A DNA stretch of 64,000 nt from Alphaproteobacteria bacterium (GTDB lineage: Bacteria; Pseudomonadota; Alphaproteobacteria; Reyranellales; Reyranellaceae), in the NCBI GenBank assembly GCA_017307275.1, contig JAFKFK010000019.1, forward strand, positions 1 to 64,000. Direction: 5' to 3'. Below are positions 9,542-16,905 of this stretch, piece by piece. The notes beneath the pieces are model-generated. The model saw nothing but the letters and a program-made list of their open reading frames with translations, was not told where the DNA came from and made no database searches. Position numbers and translations under genes: made by a program. Within the stretch, counting starts at the first letter, position 1, and each line of letters begins with the position of its first letter.

Positions 9542-9966
9542 GAGTTCAGCTGAATCTCGAACAGACGCATGAGTTTCGACCGCTTCTTCAAGAGGTCCGA
9601 CAGCGTATAGCGATCGAGGACGGCCATGAAGGCGGCAAGTGCTTCGTCCAGCGCGCCGGTCAGCCCACAGGCGGGCGCAATGACGCAGGTGCCGCACTCC
9701 ACCAGTTCGAACCCTTCTTCCGTCTGGCGCACCACGTCGCCGACATTGATCTCGTCGGCAGACTTCGCCAGCCGGATGCCCCCGGAGCGGCCACGCACCC
9801 CTTCGATGTAGCCGGCCTTTCCAAGGTCGTGGGCGACCTTCATCAGGTGATTCTGTGAGATTCCGTAGGCGCGAGCGATCTCGGAGATGGAGCAGACCTT
9901 CTCGGGCTGCGCTCCGAGATAGAGCAACACCCGCATCGCATAGTCGGTATAGCGCGTCAGCCGCAT
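9538..9966 (-). CDS. nsrR: Rrf2 family transcriptional regulator, NsrR-like
   Basis: A 142-residue Rrf2 protein: winged helix-turn-helix at residues 1-65 (MRLTRYTDYAMRVLLYLG, then SISEIARAYGISQNHLMKV and GRSGGIRLA), followed by a cysteine cluster C91-x2-C94-x5-C100 in VECGTCVIAPACGL. This matches NsrR, a repressor that senses nitric oxide through an iron-sulfur cluster; E. coli NsrR has C-x4-C, so the first spacing is shorter here. The divergent neighbours (truncated haemoglobin, alternative oxidase, YeaR-like cupin) are NO-response genes in other bacteria and strengthen the call. A GGAG sits 5 bases before the start. The gene probably controls the shared region 9967-10077. Confidence 0.85.
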   Translation of the reverse strand: MRLTRYTDYAMRVLLYLGAQPEKVCSISEIARAYGISQNHLMKVAHDLGKAGYIEGVRGRSGGIRLAKSADEINVGDVVRQTEEGFELVECGTCVIAPACGLTGALDEALAAFMAVLDRYTLSDLLKKRSKLMRLFEIQLNS

Positions 9967-10003
9967 ACGAACTCCGGAGACCTCAATTCAGGTCGGGAAC
10001 GAT

Positions 10004-10062
10004 AATACATGTATTTCGTTGACATGTTTAGTCTGCAACAATACATGCACTCAAGATACATG
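10004..10062 (+). promoter_or_regulatory. Candidate NsrR operator region: palindrome and three ATACATG repeats
   Basis: A perfect palindrome AATACATGTATT lies at 10004-10015. The heptamer ATACATG occurs three times, at 10005, 10041 and 10056, the last two 15 bases apart. The final copy sits in AAGATACATGATTT, which resembles the AAGATGCATTT-like half sites known for NsrR. The cluster fills the gap between nsrR and the truncated haemoglobin gene. Binding by NsrR is an inference from position and resemblance. Confidence 0.55.
10019..10047 (+). promoter_or_regulatory. Candidate promoter for the haemoglobin/alternative oxidase operon
   Basis: A perfect -35 hexamer TTGACA (10019-10024) is followed after 17 bases by TACATG (10042-10047), a weak -10 element. 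The -10 coincides with one ATACATG repeat, and the AATACATGTATT palindrome lies just before the -35, a layout expected for a repressor that blocks RNA polymerase. Confidence 0.5.
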
Positions 10063-10077
10063 ATTTGGAGCCGTCAG

Positions 10078-10473
10078 ATGGACAGCATCGAAGGTATCGA
10101 CGAGGAAGGCCTCGCCCGGCTGGTCGGGCGCTTCTACGCCAAGGTTCGCGCCGATCGGTTGATCGGTCCGGTCTTCAACGACGCCATCGACGATTGGCCC
10201 GAGCATCTGGAGAAGCTCGCGGCCTTCTGGTCTTCCCTGATGCTGACCACCGGCCGCTACAAGGGCACGCCGATGGCCGCGCACCTGAAGCATCGAGACC
10301 GCCTGACGCCCGCCATGTTCGAACGTTGGCTTGCCTTGTGGCGCGAGACGACCGCGGAAGAAATGCCGCCGCAGGCGGCCGCCGCAATGCAGGCCAAAGC
10401 CAACCGCATCGCCGAGAGCTTCAAGCTGGCGTTGATGCTGAAGCTCGACCCTGCCCCCGTTCCTGCCGCTTGA
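10078..10473 (+). CDS. Group III truncated haemoglobin
   Basis: A 131-residue 2-on-2 globin of the group III type. It shows [17 protein letters not shown] in the B/C region, [17 protein letters not shown] in helix E, and [14 protein letters not shown] carrying the proximal histidine. Group III globins are linked to nitric oxide detoxification or microaerobic growth. ATG 10078 is chosen because a GGAG lies 8 bases upstream; in-frame ATGs further upstream fall within the operator-like repeats. It is the first gene of the set divergent from nsrR; the alternative oxidase gene begins 17 bases after it. Confidence 0.87.
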   Translation: MDSIEGIDEEGLARLVGRFYAKVRADRLIGPVFNDAIDDWPEHLEKLAAFWSSLMLTTGRYKGTPMAAHLKHRDRLTPAMFERWLALWRETTAEEMPPQAAAAMQAKANRIAESFKLALMLKLDPAPVPAA

Positions 10474-10490
10474 TCCGAAGGAGAGGCACC

Positions 10491-11189
10491 ATGTTACGCA
10501 CCGCGCAGATCCCGGCCGTCGATCTCGATGTCCATCACAAGGCCAGTGGCGTATCCGACCGTATCGCGCTCGGCTTCACCAAGGTCCTGCGCTTCTGCGC
10601 CGACACGTTCTTCGCCAAGCGCTATGGCCATCGCGCAGTGGTGCTGGAGACGGTCGCAGCCGTTCCCGGCATGGTGGGCGCCACGCTCACCCACTTGAGG
10701 TGCCTGCGCCGCATGACCGACGACAACGGCTGGATCCGCACACTCATGGAGGAAGCCGAGAACGAGCGGATGCACCTCATGACGTTCATCCACGTCGCGA
10801 AGCCGACCCTGTTCGAACGCTGCGTCATCCTCGGCGCTCAATGGGTGTTCTATCTCGCCTTCTTCGCTCTCTACCTCGTAAGCCCGCGGACGGCCCATCG
10901 CGTCGTCGGCTATTTCGAAGAGGAAGCGGTGATCAGCTACACCTATTACTTGAAGGAACTGGACGAAGGCCGCTCTCCCAACCTGCCGGCGCCCGCCATC
11001 GCCCGGCATTATTGGAAGCTTCCCGACAACGCGACCCTGCGTGACGTCGTCCTGGTGGTCCGCGCCGACGAAGCCCACCACCGCGACGTCAATCACGGCT
11101 TCGCCAGCGAACTGGCGGGCCTGGACGTCGCGAACAGGAAGGTTGCTCCCTACCCCGACCATGCCGACGACATCCGGGTCGCGGCCTGA
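10491..11189 (+). CDS. aox: Alternative oxidase (cyanide- and NO-insensitive ubiquinol oxidase)
   Basis: A 232-residue diiron membrane-bound oxidase that reduces oxygen to water with ubiquinol without pumping protons. All four ligand motifs are visible: Glu53 in [10 protein letters not shown], Glu92/His95 in ENERMHLM, the Glu cluster in [10 protein letters not shown], and the C-terminal Glu/His pair in [11 protein letters not shown]. Two hydrophobic stretches (about 57-70 and 115-130) fit the monotopic membrane helices. An AAGGAGAGG ribosome site precedes the ATG. In Vibrio fischeri aox is known to be NsrR-controlled and NO-induced, which matches this context with an NsrR-like regulator and a globin. 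Confidence 0.94.
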   Translation: MLRTAQIPAVDLDVHHKASGVSDRIALGFTKVLRFCADTFFAKRYGHRAVVLETVAAVPGMVGATLTHLRCLRRMTDDNGWIRTLMEEAENERMHLMTFIHVAKPTLFERCVILGAQWVFYLAFFALYLVSPRTAHRVVGYFEEEAVISYTYYLKELDEGRSPNLPAPAIARHYWKLPDNATLRDVVLVVRADEAHHRDVNHGFASELAGLDVANRKVAPYPDHADDIRVAA

Positions 11190-11202
11190 CGGAGACGCAG
11201 AC

Positions 11203-11481
11203 GTGCCGACACCCTATCGTTCAAGCCCGGTGTTCGACGAGAACACGATACCCGCCGCCTTGCGCAGGGAGCATCGGACGAAAGCCGGCGTCTGGGGCGT
11301 GATCGAAGTGATCGAGGGAAGAGTGAAGTTCATGCGGCCGGGCCACCCCGACGCAACGATCCTCGCGCCCGGCCAACCGGGCCTCGTCCTGCCCGAGCAG
11401 CCGCACTTCGTGGAACCGATCGGACCCATGCGCATGCAGGTCCACTTCTACGATCAGCCACCCGATATCGCGGACAAATGA
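11203..11481 (+). CDS. DUF1971 / YeaR-like small cupin protein
   Basis: A 92-residue protein of the TehB/YeaR-like (DUF1971) family: TPYRSSPVFDENTIPAALRR at the start, VWGVIEVIEGRVKF in the middle and PEQPHFVEPIG near the end. The start is a GTG at 11203 with GGAG 8 bases upstream. In E. coli yeaR is induced by nitrate and nitric oxide and is under NsrR, so its place as third gene after the globin and alternative oxidase fits an NO-response operon. Its biochemical role is unknown. Confidence 0.85.
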   Translation: MPTPYRSSPVFDENTIPAALRREHRTKAGVWGVIEVIEGRVKFMRPGHPDATILAPGQPGLVLPEQPHFVEPIGPMRMQVHFYDQPPDIADK

Positions 11482-11482
11482 A

Positions 11483-11509
11483 GAAGGCCCGTCTCGAAGA
11501 CGGGCCTTC
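11483..11509. terminator. Bidirectional intrinsic terminator-like hairpin
   Basis: A perfect 12-bp stem GAAGGCCCGTCT/AGACGGGCCTTC with a 3-base loop fills the 30-base gap between the convergent YeaR-like gene and the Kef-type antiporter gene. The stem ends in a short run of A/G on one side and T/C on the other, so it can serve both directions. Confidence 0.75.
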
Positions 11510-11511
11510 GC

Positions 11512-13263
11512 TTAGGGACCTTTCGTTTCCGTCTCGGCTCCCTGTGGTCGAGCGAGGTTCATTTCGCGACGCTCCTCGGCGATTGCCGCGACGGCTGCGC
11601 GAACGGCGGGATGGCGTGACATGAACTGGTTGAAGTCTCGCCTGTCGAGAACCAGGAACTGGCAGAAATCCACGGCGACGATATCGGCGGTCCGACGCTC
11701 GCCGCTCAGGAGAGCCATCTCGCCGAAATAGGCGCCCGCCTCCAGGCGGATGGTCCGGCCGTTGACCTGCACTTCCACGGCGCCAGACGAGATGAAGTAC
11801 ATGCCATCCGCACGGTCGCCGGTGCGAATCACGCGCTCGCCGGGCGCGGCCGACTTGGGCCTGAACATCAGAAGCAGCGCTTCCTGATCCTGCCGTTCGA
11901 CGAGCGACAGGACGGGGAACTGTTCCAGCAGACCATGCAGCTTCAGGTCGTGCGCCTTCGTGCGCTCCTCGCCACGGGCCCGGATACGATCGAGCTCGTG
12001 GCTCAACGCGTCGTAGTGCGGCTGGCCGAAGAACGCCGCACCGGCCGGCTGGGCAGCCCGCACACGGCTCTGCAACTCGGAAACGAGCGCGAAGACGAGT
12101 GGATTGAGCATGATCGAGAACAGTGCTCCCGCCACGATCAAATCCCGGCCTTCGCTCGGCACCAGGCCTGTCGAGATGCCGAGTGCGATCAGAATGAAGG
12201 AGAACTCGCCGATCTGCGCCAGGCTGGCCGACACCATCAATCCGGTGCCGATCGGAAAGCGCAGCAGCATGATGATGCCGAAGGCAATGAGCGACTTTCC
12301 GACCACGATCAGCGCCAGGACGGCCAGCACCGCGTGGGGTTTTTGGATGAGGATTGCCGGATCGAACAACATGCCGACCGACACGAAGAACAGCACCGAG
12401 AAGGCATCCTGCAGCGGCAGGGAATCGGCAGCCGCCTTGTGGCTGAAGGAAGACTCACTCAGCACGACGCCGGCAAAGAACGCGCCCAGCGCAAAGGAAA
12501 CGCCGAAGATGTGGGCCGAGCCATAGGCGATGCCGAGAGCGATCGCGAGGACGGACAGCGTGAAGAGTTCGCGCGAGCCCGTACGCGCGACGCGGGCGAG
12601 GACCCATGGCACCACTTTCGGACCGAGCAGCATGGCGAGAACGGCAAAAGCTGCCACCTTGGCCAGCGTGACGGCGATCTCCAGCATGAGCGGCATCTGG
12701 GTGGCGCTTGCACCATGGCTGTCGACCGGCTTGCCGCCCAGGACTTCGGCGAAGGCCGGCAGCAGCACCAGAGCCAGCACCATCGCCAGATCCTCGACGA
12801 TCAGCCAACCCACGGCGATACGGCCGTTGGGACTGTTGACGAGATTACGTTCCTCCAGGGCTTTGAGCAGCACGACGGTACTGGCCACGGAAAGGCTCAA
12901 CCCGACGACAAGGCCCGTTCCGAGGCTCCATCCCCAAAACCAGCACATGCCCATGCCCAGCAGGGTCGCCAAGACGATCTGACCTATCGCGCCCGGTATG
13001 GCGATACCTCGCACTGCCAGAAGGTCCGAGGCCGAAAAGTGCAGGCCGACGCCGAACATCAACAGGATGACGCCGACCTCGGCGAGCTGGGCAGAAAGCC
13101 CGGCATCCGCGACGAAGCCTGGCGTGTAGGGACCGATCAGGACGCCTGCAAAAAGATAGCCGACCAGCGGAGGCAGACGCAGCCGGTCCGCCAGATAGCC
13201 AAACGTGAATGCGAGCACGAAGCCGATGGCAATCGTGGAGATGAGCGTAGCTTCGTGATGCAC
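11512..13263 (-). CDS. Kef-type monovalent cation:proton antiporter with C-terminal cyclic-nucleotide-binding domain
   Basis: A 583-residue CPA2 transporter. About twelve membrane segments occupy roughly residues 1-400 (LVGYLFAGVLIGPYTPG is the family motif). A cytosolic linker follows, then a cNMP-binding domain with the phosphate-binding cassette YFGEMALLSGERRTAD. This domain replaces the TrkA-N domain of KefB/KefC and suggests gating by a cyclic nucleotide. The GTG start at 13263 begins the first hydrophobic helix (TLISTIAIGFVLAF); an ATG at 13380 would add 39 residues that look non-coding. Potassium or sodium specificity cannot be decided. Confidence 0.87.
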   Translation of the reverse strand: MHHEATLISTIAIGFVLAFTFGYLADRLRLPPLVGYLFAGVLIGPYTPGFVADAGLSAQLAEVGVILLMFGVGLHFSASDLLAVRGIAIPGAIGQIVLATLLGMGMCWFWGWSLGTGLVVGLSLSVASTVVLLKALEERNLVNSPNGRIAVGWLIVEDLAMVLALVLLPAFAEVLGGKPVDSHGASATQMPLMLEIAVTLAKVAAFAVLAMLLGPKVVPWVLARVARTGSRELFTLSVLAIALGIAYGSAHIFGVSFALGAFFAGVVLSESSFSHKAAADSLPLQDAFSVLFFVSVGMLFDPAILIQKPHAVLAVLALIVVGKSLIAFGIIMLLRFPIGTGLMVSASLAQIGEFSFILIALGISTGLVPSEGRDLIVAGALFSIMLNPLVFALVSELQSRVRAAQPAGAAFFGQPHYDALSHELDRIRARGEERTKAHDLKLHGLLEQFPVLSLVERQDQEALLLMFRPKSAAPGERVIRTGDRADGMYFISSGAVEVQVNGRTIRLEAGAYFGEMALLSGERRTADIVAVDFCQFLVLDRRDFNQFMSRHPAVRAAVAAIAEERREMNLARPQGAETETKGP

Positions 13264-13406
13264 CTGCGATTCCCGTCTGTAATGAGAAGTGGCCCACGAG
13301 CAGGCCCGTAACCAGATGTAGCGCGGCCCCAAGGCCGGTGTCACTACGTGTGCAATGGCAACCCCGGGCCATGCAATCACGAGGCCATGAAAATTTCCTG
13401 ACCGGG

Positions 13407-13433
13407 GGAATAGATCGGCCGCTGCGGCGTTTC
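13407..13433 (+). promoter_or_regulatory. Possible ECF-type promoter before the secreted COG4315-type gene
   Basis: GGAATA (13407-13412), a 15-base spacer and CGTTTC (13428-13433) resemble the GGAA(T/C)...CGTT pattern of many ECF sigma promoters. It lies 38 bases before the start of the secreted protein that precedes the ECF sigma gene. The assignment is speculative. Confidence 0.3.
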
Positions 13434-13470
13434 TCTCGTGCAGCTCATGCCTGCACAGGAGAGAACCACG

Positions 13471-13851
13471 ATGAAGTCATTCCTCGCTACTGCCGCCATC
13501 CTAGCAGCGTTCGTCGCCGGCAGCGCCCTCGCTGCCGAGCCCGCCACCTCGACTCCGCCGGCCATGAAGGACGGCATGTTCGTCACCGCCAAGGGCATGA
13601 CCCTCTACACGTTCGACAAGGACACCGCCGGCAAGTCGGTGTGCAACGGTCCGTGTGCGACCAACTGGCCGCCGGCATTGGTGGCCGATGGCGCCAAGGC
13701 TTCGGGCGATTGGACGATCGTCACCCGCGACGACGGGATGAAGCAGTGGGCCTACAAGGGCAAGCCGGTCTATGCCTTCGCCAAGGACACCAAGGCCGGC
13801 GACAAGACGGGCGACGGCTTCCTGAATGGCGCCTGGCACATCGCGAAATAG
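13471..13851 (+). CDS. Secreted COG4315-type repeat protein
   Basis: A 126-residue exported protein with a clear signal peptide (MKSFLATAAILAAFVAGSALA, cleavage after ALA). It has two copies of the family repeat: GMTLYTFDKDTAGKSVCNG and KPVYAFAKDTKAGDKTGDG, with CNGPCATNWPP between them. The function of this family is unknown; members often sit beside ECF sigma and anti-sigma genes, as here. AGGAGA lies 7 bases before the ATG. The ECF sigma gene follows after 65 bases that contain a strong hairpin. Confidence 0.85.
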   Translation: MKSFLATAAILAAFVAGSALAAEPATSTPPAMKDGMFVTAKGMTLYTFDKDTAGKSVCNGPCATNWPPALVADGAKASGDWTIVTRDDGMKQWAYKGKPVYAFAKDTKAGDKTGDGFLNGAWHIAK

Positions 13852-13879
13852 TCCCTGCGCGAAGTAATCGTGTCGCCTT

Positions 13880-13910
13880 CCCCCTCCGCCCCGTATGACA
13901 GTGGAGGGGG
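13880..13910 (+). promoter_or_regulatory. Hairpin that pairs with the Shine-Dalgarno of the ECF sigma gene
   Basis: CCCCCTCC (13880-13887) pairs perfectly with GGAGGGGG (13903-13910) across a 15-base loop. The right arm is the ribosome binding site of the ECF sigma gene, whose ATG is at 13917. Three T residues follow, so it might also stop transcription from the upstream gene. Either way it could limit sigma expression. Confidence 0.55.
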
Positions 13911-13916
13911 TTTGTG

Positions 13917-14423
13917 ATGGCGGACGCAGAGACGCTGCTCGAGCCGCTGATCCCGGCGTTGCGCCGTTACGCCTTTGCGTTGGTGCGCAGCCACGACGCG
14001 GCCGATGACCTGGTGCAGGACACACTGGAGCGCGCCCTGTCGCGCTGGAGCTTGCGCCGAACCGACGGCGATCTTCGCGCCTGGCTGTTCACCATCCTGC
14101 GCAACCTGCACATCTCCGCCGAACGCCAGCGGCAGCGTCGCGGTCCGCATCTCGACGTCGATGCGATATCGCTACCTGCCGCCGCCGCGACGCAGGAAGC
14201 GGGCCTCGAAATGCAGGACGTCCTGGCCGCCCTCGATCAGCTCCCGGAGGAACAGAAGTCGCTCCTGCTGCTGGTCGGCGTCGAGGATCTTTCCTACGAC
14301 GATGCCGCACGCGTGCTGGGCGTACCACCGGGCACGGTGATGTCGCGGCTGTCGCGTGGCCGGCAGAGGCTGCGATCCATTCTGGAGACGGGGCGGGCGA
14401 CGCTGCTTCGGAGAGTGAAATGA
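13917..14423 (+). CDS. ECF RNA polymerase sigma factor
   Basis: A 168-residue extracytoplasmic function sigma factor. Region 2 is YAFALVRSHDAADDLVQDTL with DLRAWLFTILRN after it, and region 4 is LPEEQKSLLLLVGVEDLSYD followed by the helix-turn-helix around VPPGTVMSRLSRGRQRLR. ATG 13917 is used because GGAGGGGG lies 6 bases upstream; a GTG one codon earlier is also possible. The stop overlaps the anti-sigma start in ATGA. The regulon is unknown; its own neighbourhood (secreted COG4315-type protein) is the usual first target of such modules. Confidence 0.92.
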   Translation: MADAETLLEPLIPALRRYAFALVRSHDAADDLVQDTLERALSRWSLRRTDGDLRAWLFTILRNLHISAERQRQRRGPHLDVDAISLPAAAATQEAGLEMQDVLAALDQLPEEQKSLLLLVGVEDLSYDDAARVLGVPPGTVMSRLSRGRQRLRSILETGRATLLRRVK

Positions 14424-15235
14424 CGGGCAACGAACTTCCCATCGGCGAGGACGATCTGCAGGCGTTCGTCGACGATCGCCTCGATGGTCCCCGACGCGCA
14501 GCCGTGGAAGCGCATCTGGCCGCCCATCCCGAGCTTGCCGACAGGATTGCCGCGGAGCGCCGCCATCGCACTCTCCTGCGCGGCCAGCTCGACGCGAAGT
14601 TCACCGAACCGGTGCCGGCGCGACTGCGCATTTCCACCCTTCGCGCGGCGCGGCGCGGCCGCTGGATCAGTTCTACTCGTTCCATCGCGGCGGCTCTGGC
14701 GATCTTTGTCGTCGGCGGCGTGGCCGGATGGTTTGCAAACAGCCTGACGCCATCTTCGAGCCCGCCCACGCCGACAGTCAGCGTCGCCCAGAGCGCGACG
14801 GCGGCGTTCCGGACCTTCGTGGTCGAGGTCGCCCACCCCGTCGAAGTCGGCGTGCAGCAGGAAGCGCATCTGCTGCAGTGGCTCTCCAAGCGGCTCGGGC
14901 GCAAGCTTGCCGCGCCCGATCTGCAACCCTTTGGTTACAAGCTGATGGGGGGACGGTTGCTGCCGGGCGGCAGCGGCGCGGCGGCGCAGCTCATGTACGA
15001 CGATGCCAGCGGCCGACGCCTCACGATCTATGTGCGTGCCGCCGACGGCACGGAGACGGCTTTCCGTTTCCAGAAGGACGGCGAGGCGGCGACCTTTGCC
15101 TGGATCGATCAGGGTTTCGGCTTTGCCGTAACTGCAGCAGCCACCCGCGAGGAACTGCTGCCGATCGCTGAGGCCGTGTATCGCGGGTTCGACGGCGCTA
15201 CTTCGACGGGTCCGTCAGGTCCTCGAATTCCTTGA
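14420..15235 (+). CDS. Anti-sigma factor (membrane anchored)
   Basis: A 271-residue protein with a cytoplasmic N-terminal anti-sigma part (LQAFVDDRLDGPRRAAVEAHL and HPELADRIAAERRHR), one membrane helix at about residues 88-108 (SIAAALAIFVVGGVAGWFAN) and a periplasmic C-terminal domain. The HxxxCxxC zinc motif of ZAS anti-sigma factors is absent, so it is of the non-zinc type. It is translationally coupled to the sigma gene by an ATGA overlap. Its last 38 bases overlap the 3' end of the convergent small membrane protein gene. Confidence 0.88.
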   Translation: MTGNELPIGEDDLQAFVDDRLDGPRRAAVEAHLAAHPELADRIAAERRHRTLLRGQLDAKFTEPVPARLRISTLRAARRGRWISSTRSIAAALAIFVVGGVAGWFANSLTPSSSPPTPTVSVAQSATAAFRTFVVEVAHPVEVGVQQEAHLLQWLSKRLGRKLAAPDLQPFGYKLMGGRLLPGGSGAAAQLMYDDASGRRLTIYVRAADGTETAFRFQKDGEAATFAWIDQGFGFAVTAAATREELLPIAEAVYRGFDGATSTGPSGPRIP

Positions 15236-15464
15236 GATGGCTCGGCGCCCATCTGTGATCGCGGGCCTGCACGATCCAGCGATTGAGAATCGGTAAGCGC
15301 CCGCGCGCATACTTGACCCAGCGGCGGCCGGTCTCGAACTCGGTCGCGAGCAGATAGAGACCGATCACGAAGAATATCCAGCCCTGCAGGATGGGCAGGA
15401 ATCCGCCGACCACCGACATCACGAGGCAGCCGGCGATCGCGAGCACCATCAGCGGCTTGCGCAT
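15198..15464 (-). CDS. Small membrane protein, PGPGW-like
   Basis: An 88-residue protein with two hydrophobic segments (about 7-20 and 24-41). The stretch GGFLPILQGWIFFVIGLYLLATEFE resembles the PGPGW putative transmembrane family, where this turn and the following ATEF are conserved. Function is unknown. It lies 18 bases downstream of lpd in the same direction, so it may be the last gene of the TCA operon, and it overlaps the anti-sigma gene tail-to-tail. Confidence 0.75.
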   Translation of the reverse strand: MRKPLMVLAIAGCLVMSVVGGFLPILQGWIFFVIGLYLLATEFETGRRWVKYARGRLPILNRWIVQARDHRWAPSHLKEFEDLTDPSK

Positions 15465-15482
15465 CGCGCCGCGCCGCTCCGG

Positions 15483-16895
15483 CTAGAGATGGATGGGTTT
15501 GTCCCAGGCGGCGAGGGCAGCTTCCTTCATTGCCTCGTTGACCGTGGGATGGGCATGGCACACGCGGCCGATATCCTCGGCCGACGCCGAGAATTCCATC
15601 GCGAGCGCGGCTTCGGCGATCATGGTTCCGGCCTCGGCGCCGAAAATATGGACGCCCAGCACGCGGTCCGTTGCCTTGTCGGCCAGCACCTTCACAAAAC
15701 CCTCCGTCGCTCCGTTCGCGCGGCTGCGCGGATCGGCAGTGAAAGGATACTTGCCGATCTTGTAGGCAACGCCGGCAGCCTTCAGCTGTTCCTCGGTCTT
15801 TCCGACCCACGCCACCTCGGGCTGAGTGTAGATGATCGAGGGCACGAGATCCCAGTTCACATGGCCCTTCTGGCCGGCGATGGTCTCGACGCAGGCGACA
15901 CCATCTTCGCTCGCCTTGTGCGCGAGCATCGGCCCGTCGATCACGTCGCCGATGGCATAGATGCCTGGCACGGACGTCTGGAAATGACCGTCGACGGCGA
16001 TGCGGCCGCGTTCGGTCATCTTCACGCCGACCTTGTCGAGGCCCAGGCCTTCCACGTAGGGCCGCCGGCCGATCGAGACCAGCACCACGTCGGCTTCGAG
16101 CGTCTCGGCCGGGCCTCCTTTGGCGGGCTCGACGGTGAGCGTGACGCCCGCAGCGGTGGTCTCTGCTTTCGTCACCTTGGAGCCCAACTTGAACTTCAGC
16201 CCCTGCTTGGCGAGCGAACGCTGGAAGAACTTGGTGATCTCGTCGTCGACGCCCGGCGTGATGCGATCGAGGAACTCGACGACCGTGACATCGGCTCCGA
16301 GACGCCGCCACACCGAGCCCAGTTCCAGCCCGATGATGCCGGCCCCTACGACGACCAGCCGCTTTGGCACCTCGGTCAGCTCTAGTGCGCCGGTCGAGGA
16401 GACGATCTTCTTCTCGTCGATGGTCACGCCCGGCAGCGGCATCACTTCCGAGCCGGTGGCGATCAGGATGTTCTTGGCAGAAAGCGTGTCCTTCACCGCG
16501 CCGTCGTCGCCCAGCACGGCGACCGAACCGGCTGCTTCGATACGGCCCGCGCCCGTGTAGGAGGCAATCTTGTTCTTCTTGAACAGGAAGGCGACGCCCT
16601 TGGTCGTCGCATCGACCACGTCGCCCTTGCGCTTCATGAGCTGGGCGAAGTCGAGCTTCGGCGCCGCGACCACCACGCCATGGGCGGCGAGATCGTGGCC
16701 CGCTTCCTCGAACAGATGCGAGGACTGCAGCAGTGCCTTGGACGGAATGCAGCCGACATTGAGGCAAGTGCCGCCCAGGGTCGTACGCTTCTCGACCACC
16801 GCGACCTTGAGGCCGAGCTGGGCGGCGCGGATCGCCGCTACATAGCCGCCAGGTCCAGCGCCGATGACGACGAGGTCGAACGTTTCGTTGGCCAT
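15483..16895 (-). CDS. lpdA: Dihydrolipoyl dehydrogenase (E3)
   Basis: A 470-residue flavoprotein disulfide reductase that reoxidises lipoamide of 2-oxoglutarate dehydrogenase (and likely other complexes, including glycine cleavage) with NAD. Visible are the FAD motif VVIGAGPGGYVAA (10-22), the redox-active disulfide in GGTCLNVGCIPSK, the NAD-binding VVVGAGIIGLELGSV, and the catalytic His449/Glu454 in HAHPTVNEA. It starts 10 bases after the sucB stop, and the order sucC-sucD-sucA-sucB-lpd is read as one transcription direction. Confidence 0.96.
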   Translation of the reverse strand: MANETFDLVVIGAGPGGYVAAIRAAQLGLKVAVVEKRTTLGGTCLNVGCIPSKALLQSSHLFEEAGHDLAAHGVVVAAPKLDFAQLMKRKGDVVDATTKGVAFLFKKNKIASYTGAGRIEAAGSVAVLGDDGAVKDTLSAKNILIATGSEVMPLPGVTIDEKKIVSSTGALELTEVPKRLVVVGAGIIGLELGSVWRRLGADVTVVEFLDRITPGVDDEITKFFQRSLAKQGLKFKLGSKVTKAETTAAGVTLTVEPAKGGPAETLEADVVLVSIGRRPYVEGLGLDKVGVKMTERGRIAVDGHFQTSVPGIYAIGDVIDGPMLAHKASEDGVACVETIAGQKGHVNWDLVPSIIYTQPEVAWVGKTEEQLKAAGVAYKIGKYPFTADPRSRANGATEGFVKVLADKATDRVLGVHIFGAEAGTMIAEAALAMEFSASAEDIGRVCHAHPTVNEAMKEAALAAWDKPIHL

Positions 16896-16905
16896 GGGAC
16901 TGCCC

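Noticed and set aside
13264..13380. ATG at 13380 as start of the Kef-type antiporter
   Set aside because: The added residues do not look like part of a CPA2 protein; the GTG at 13263 starts just before the first membrane helix.
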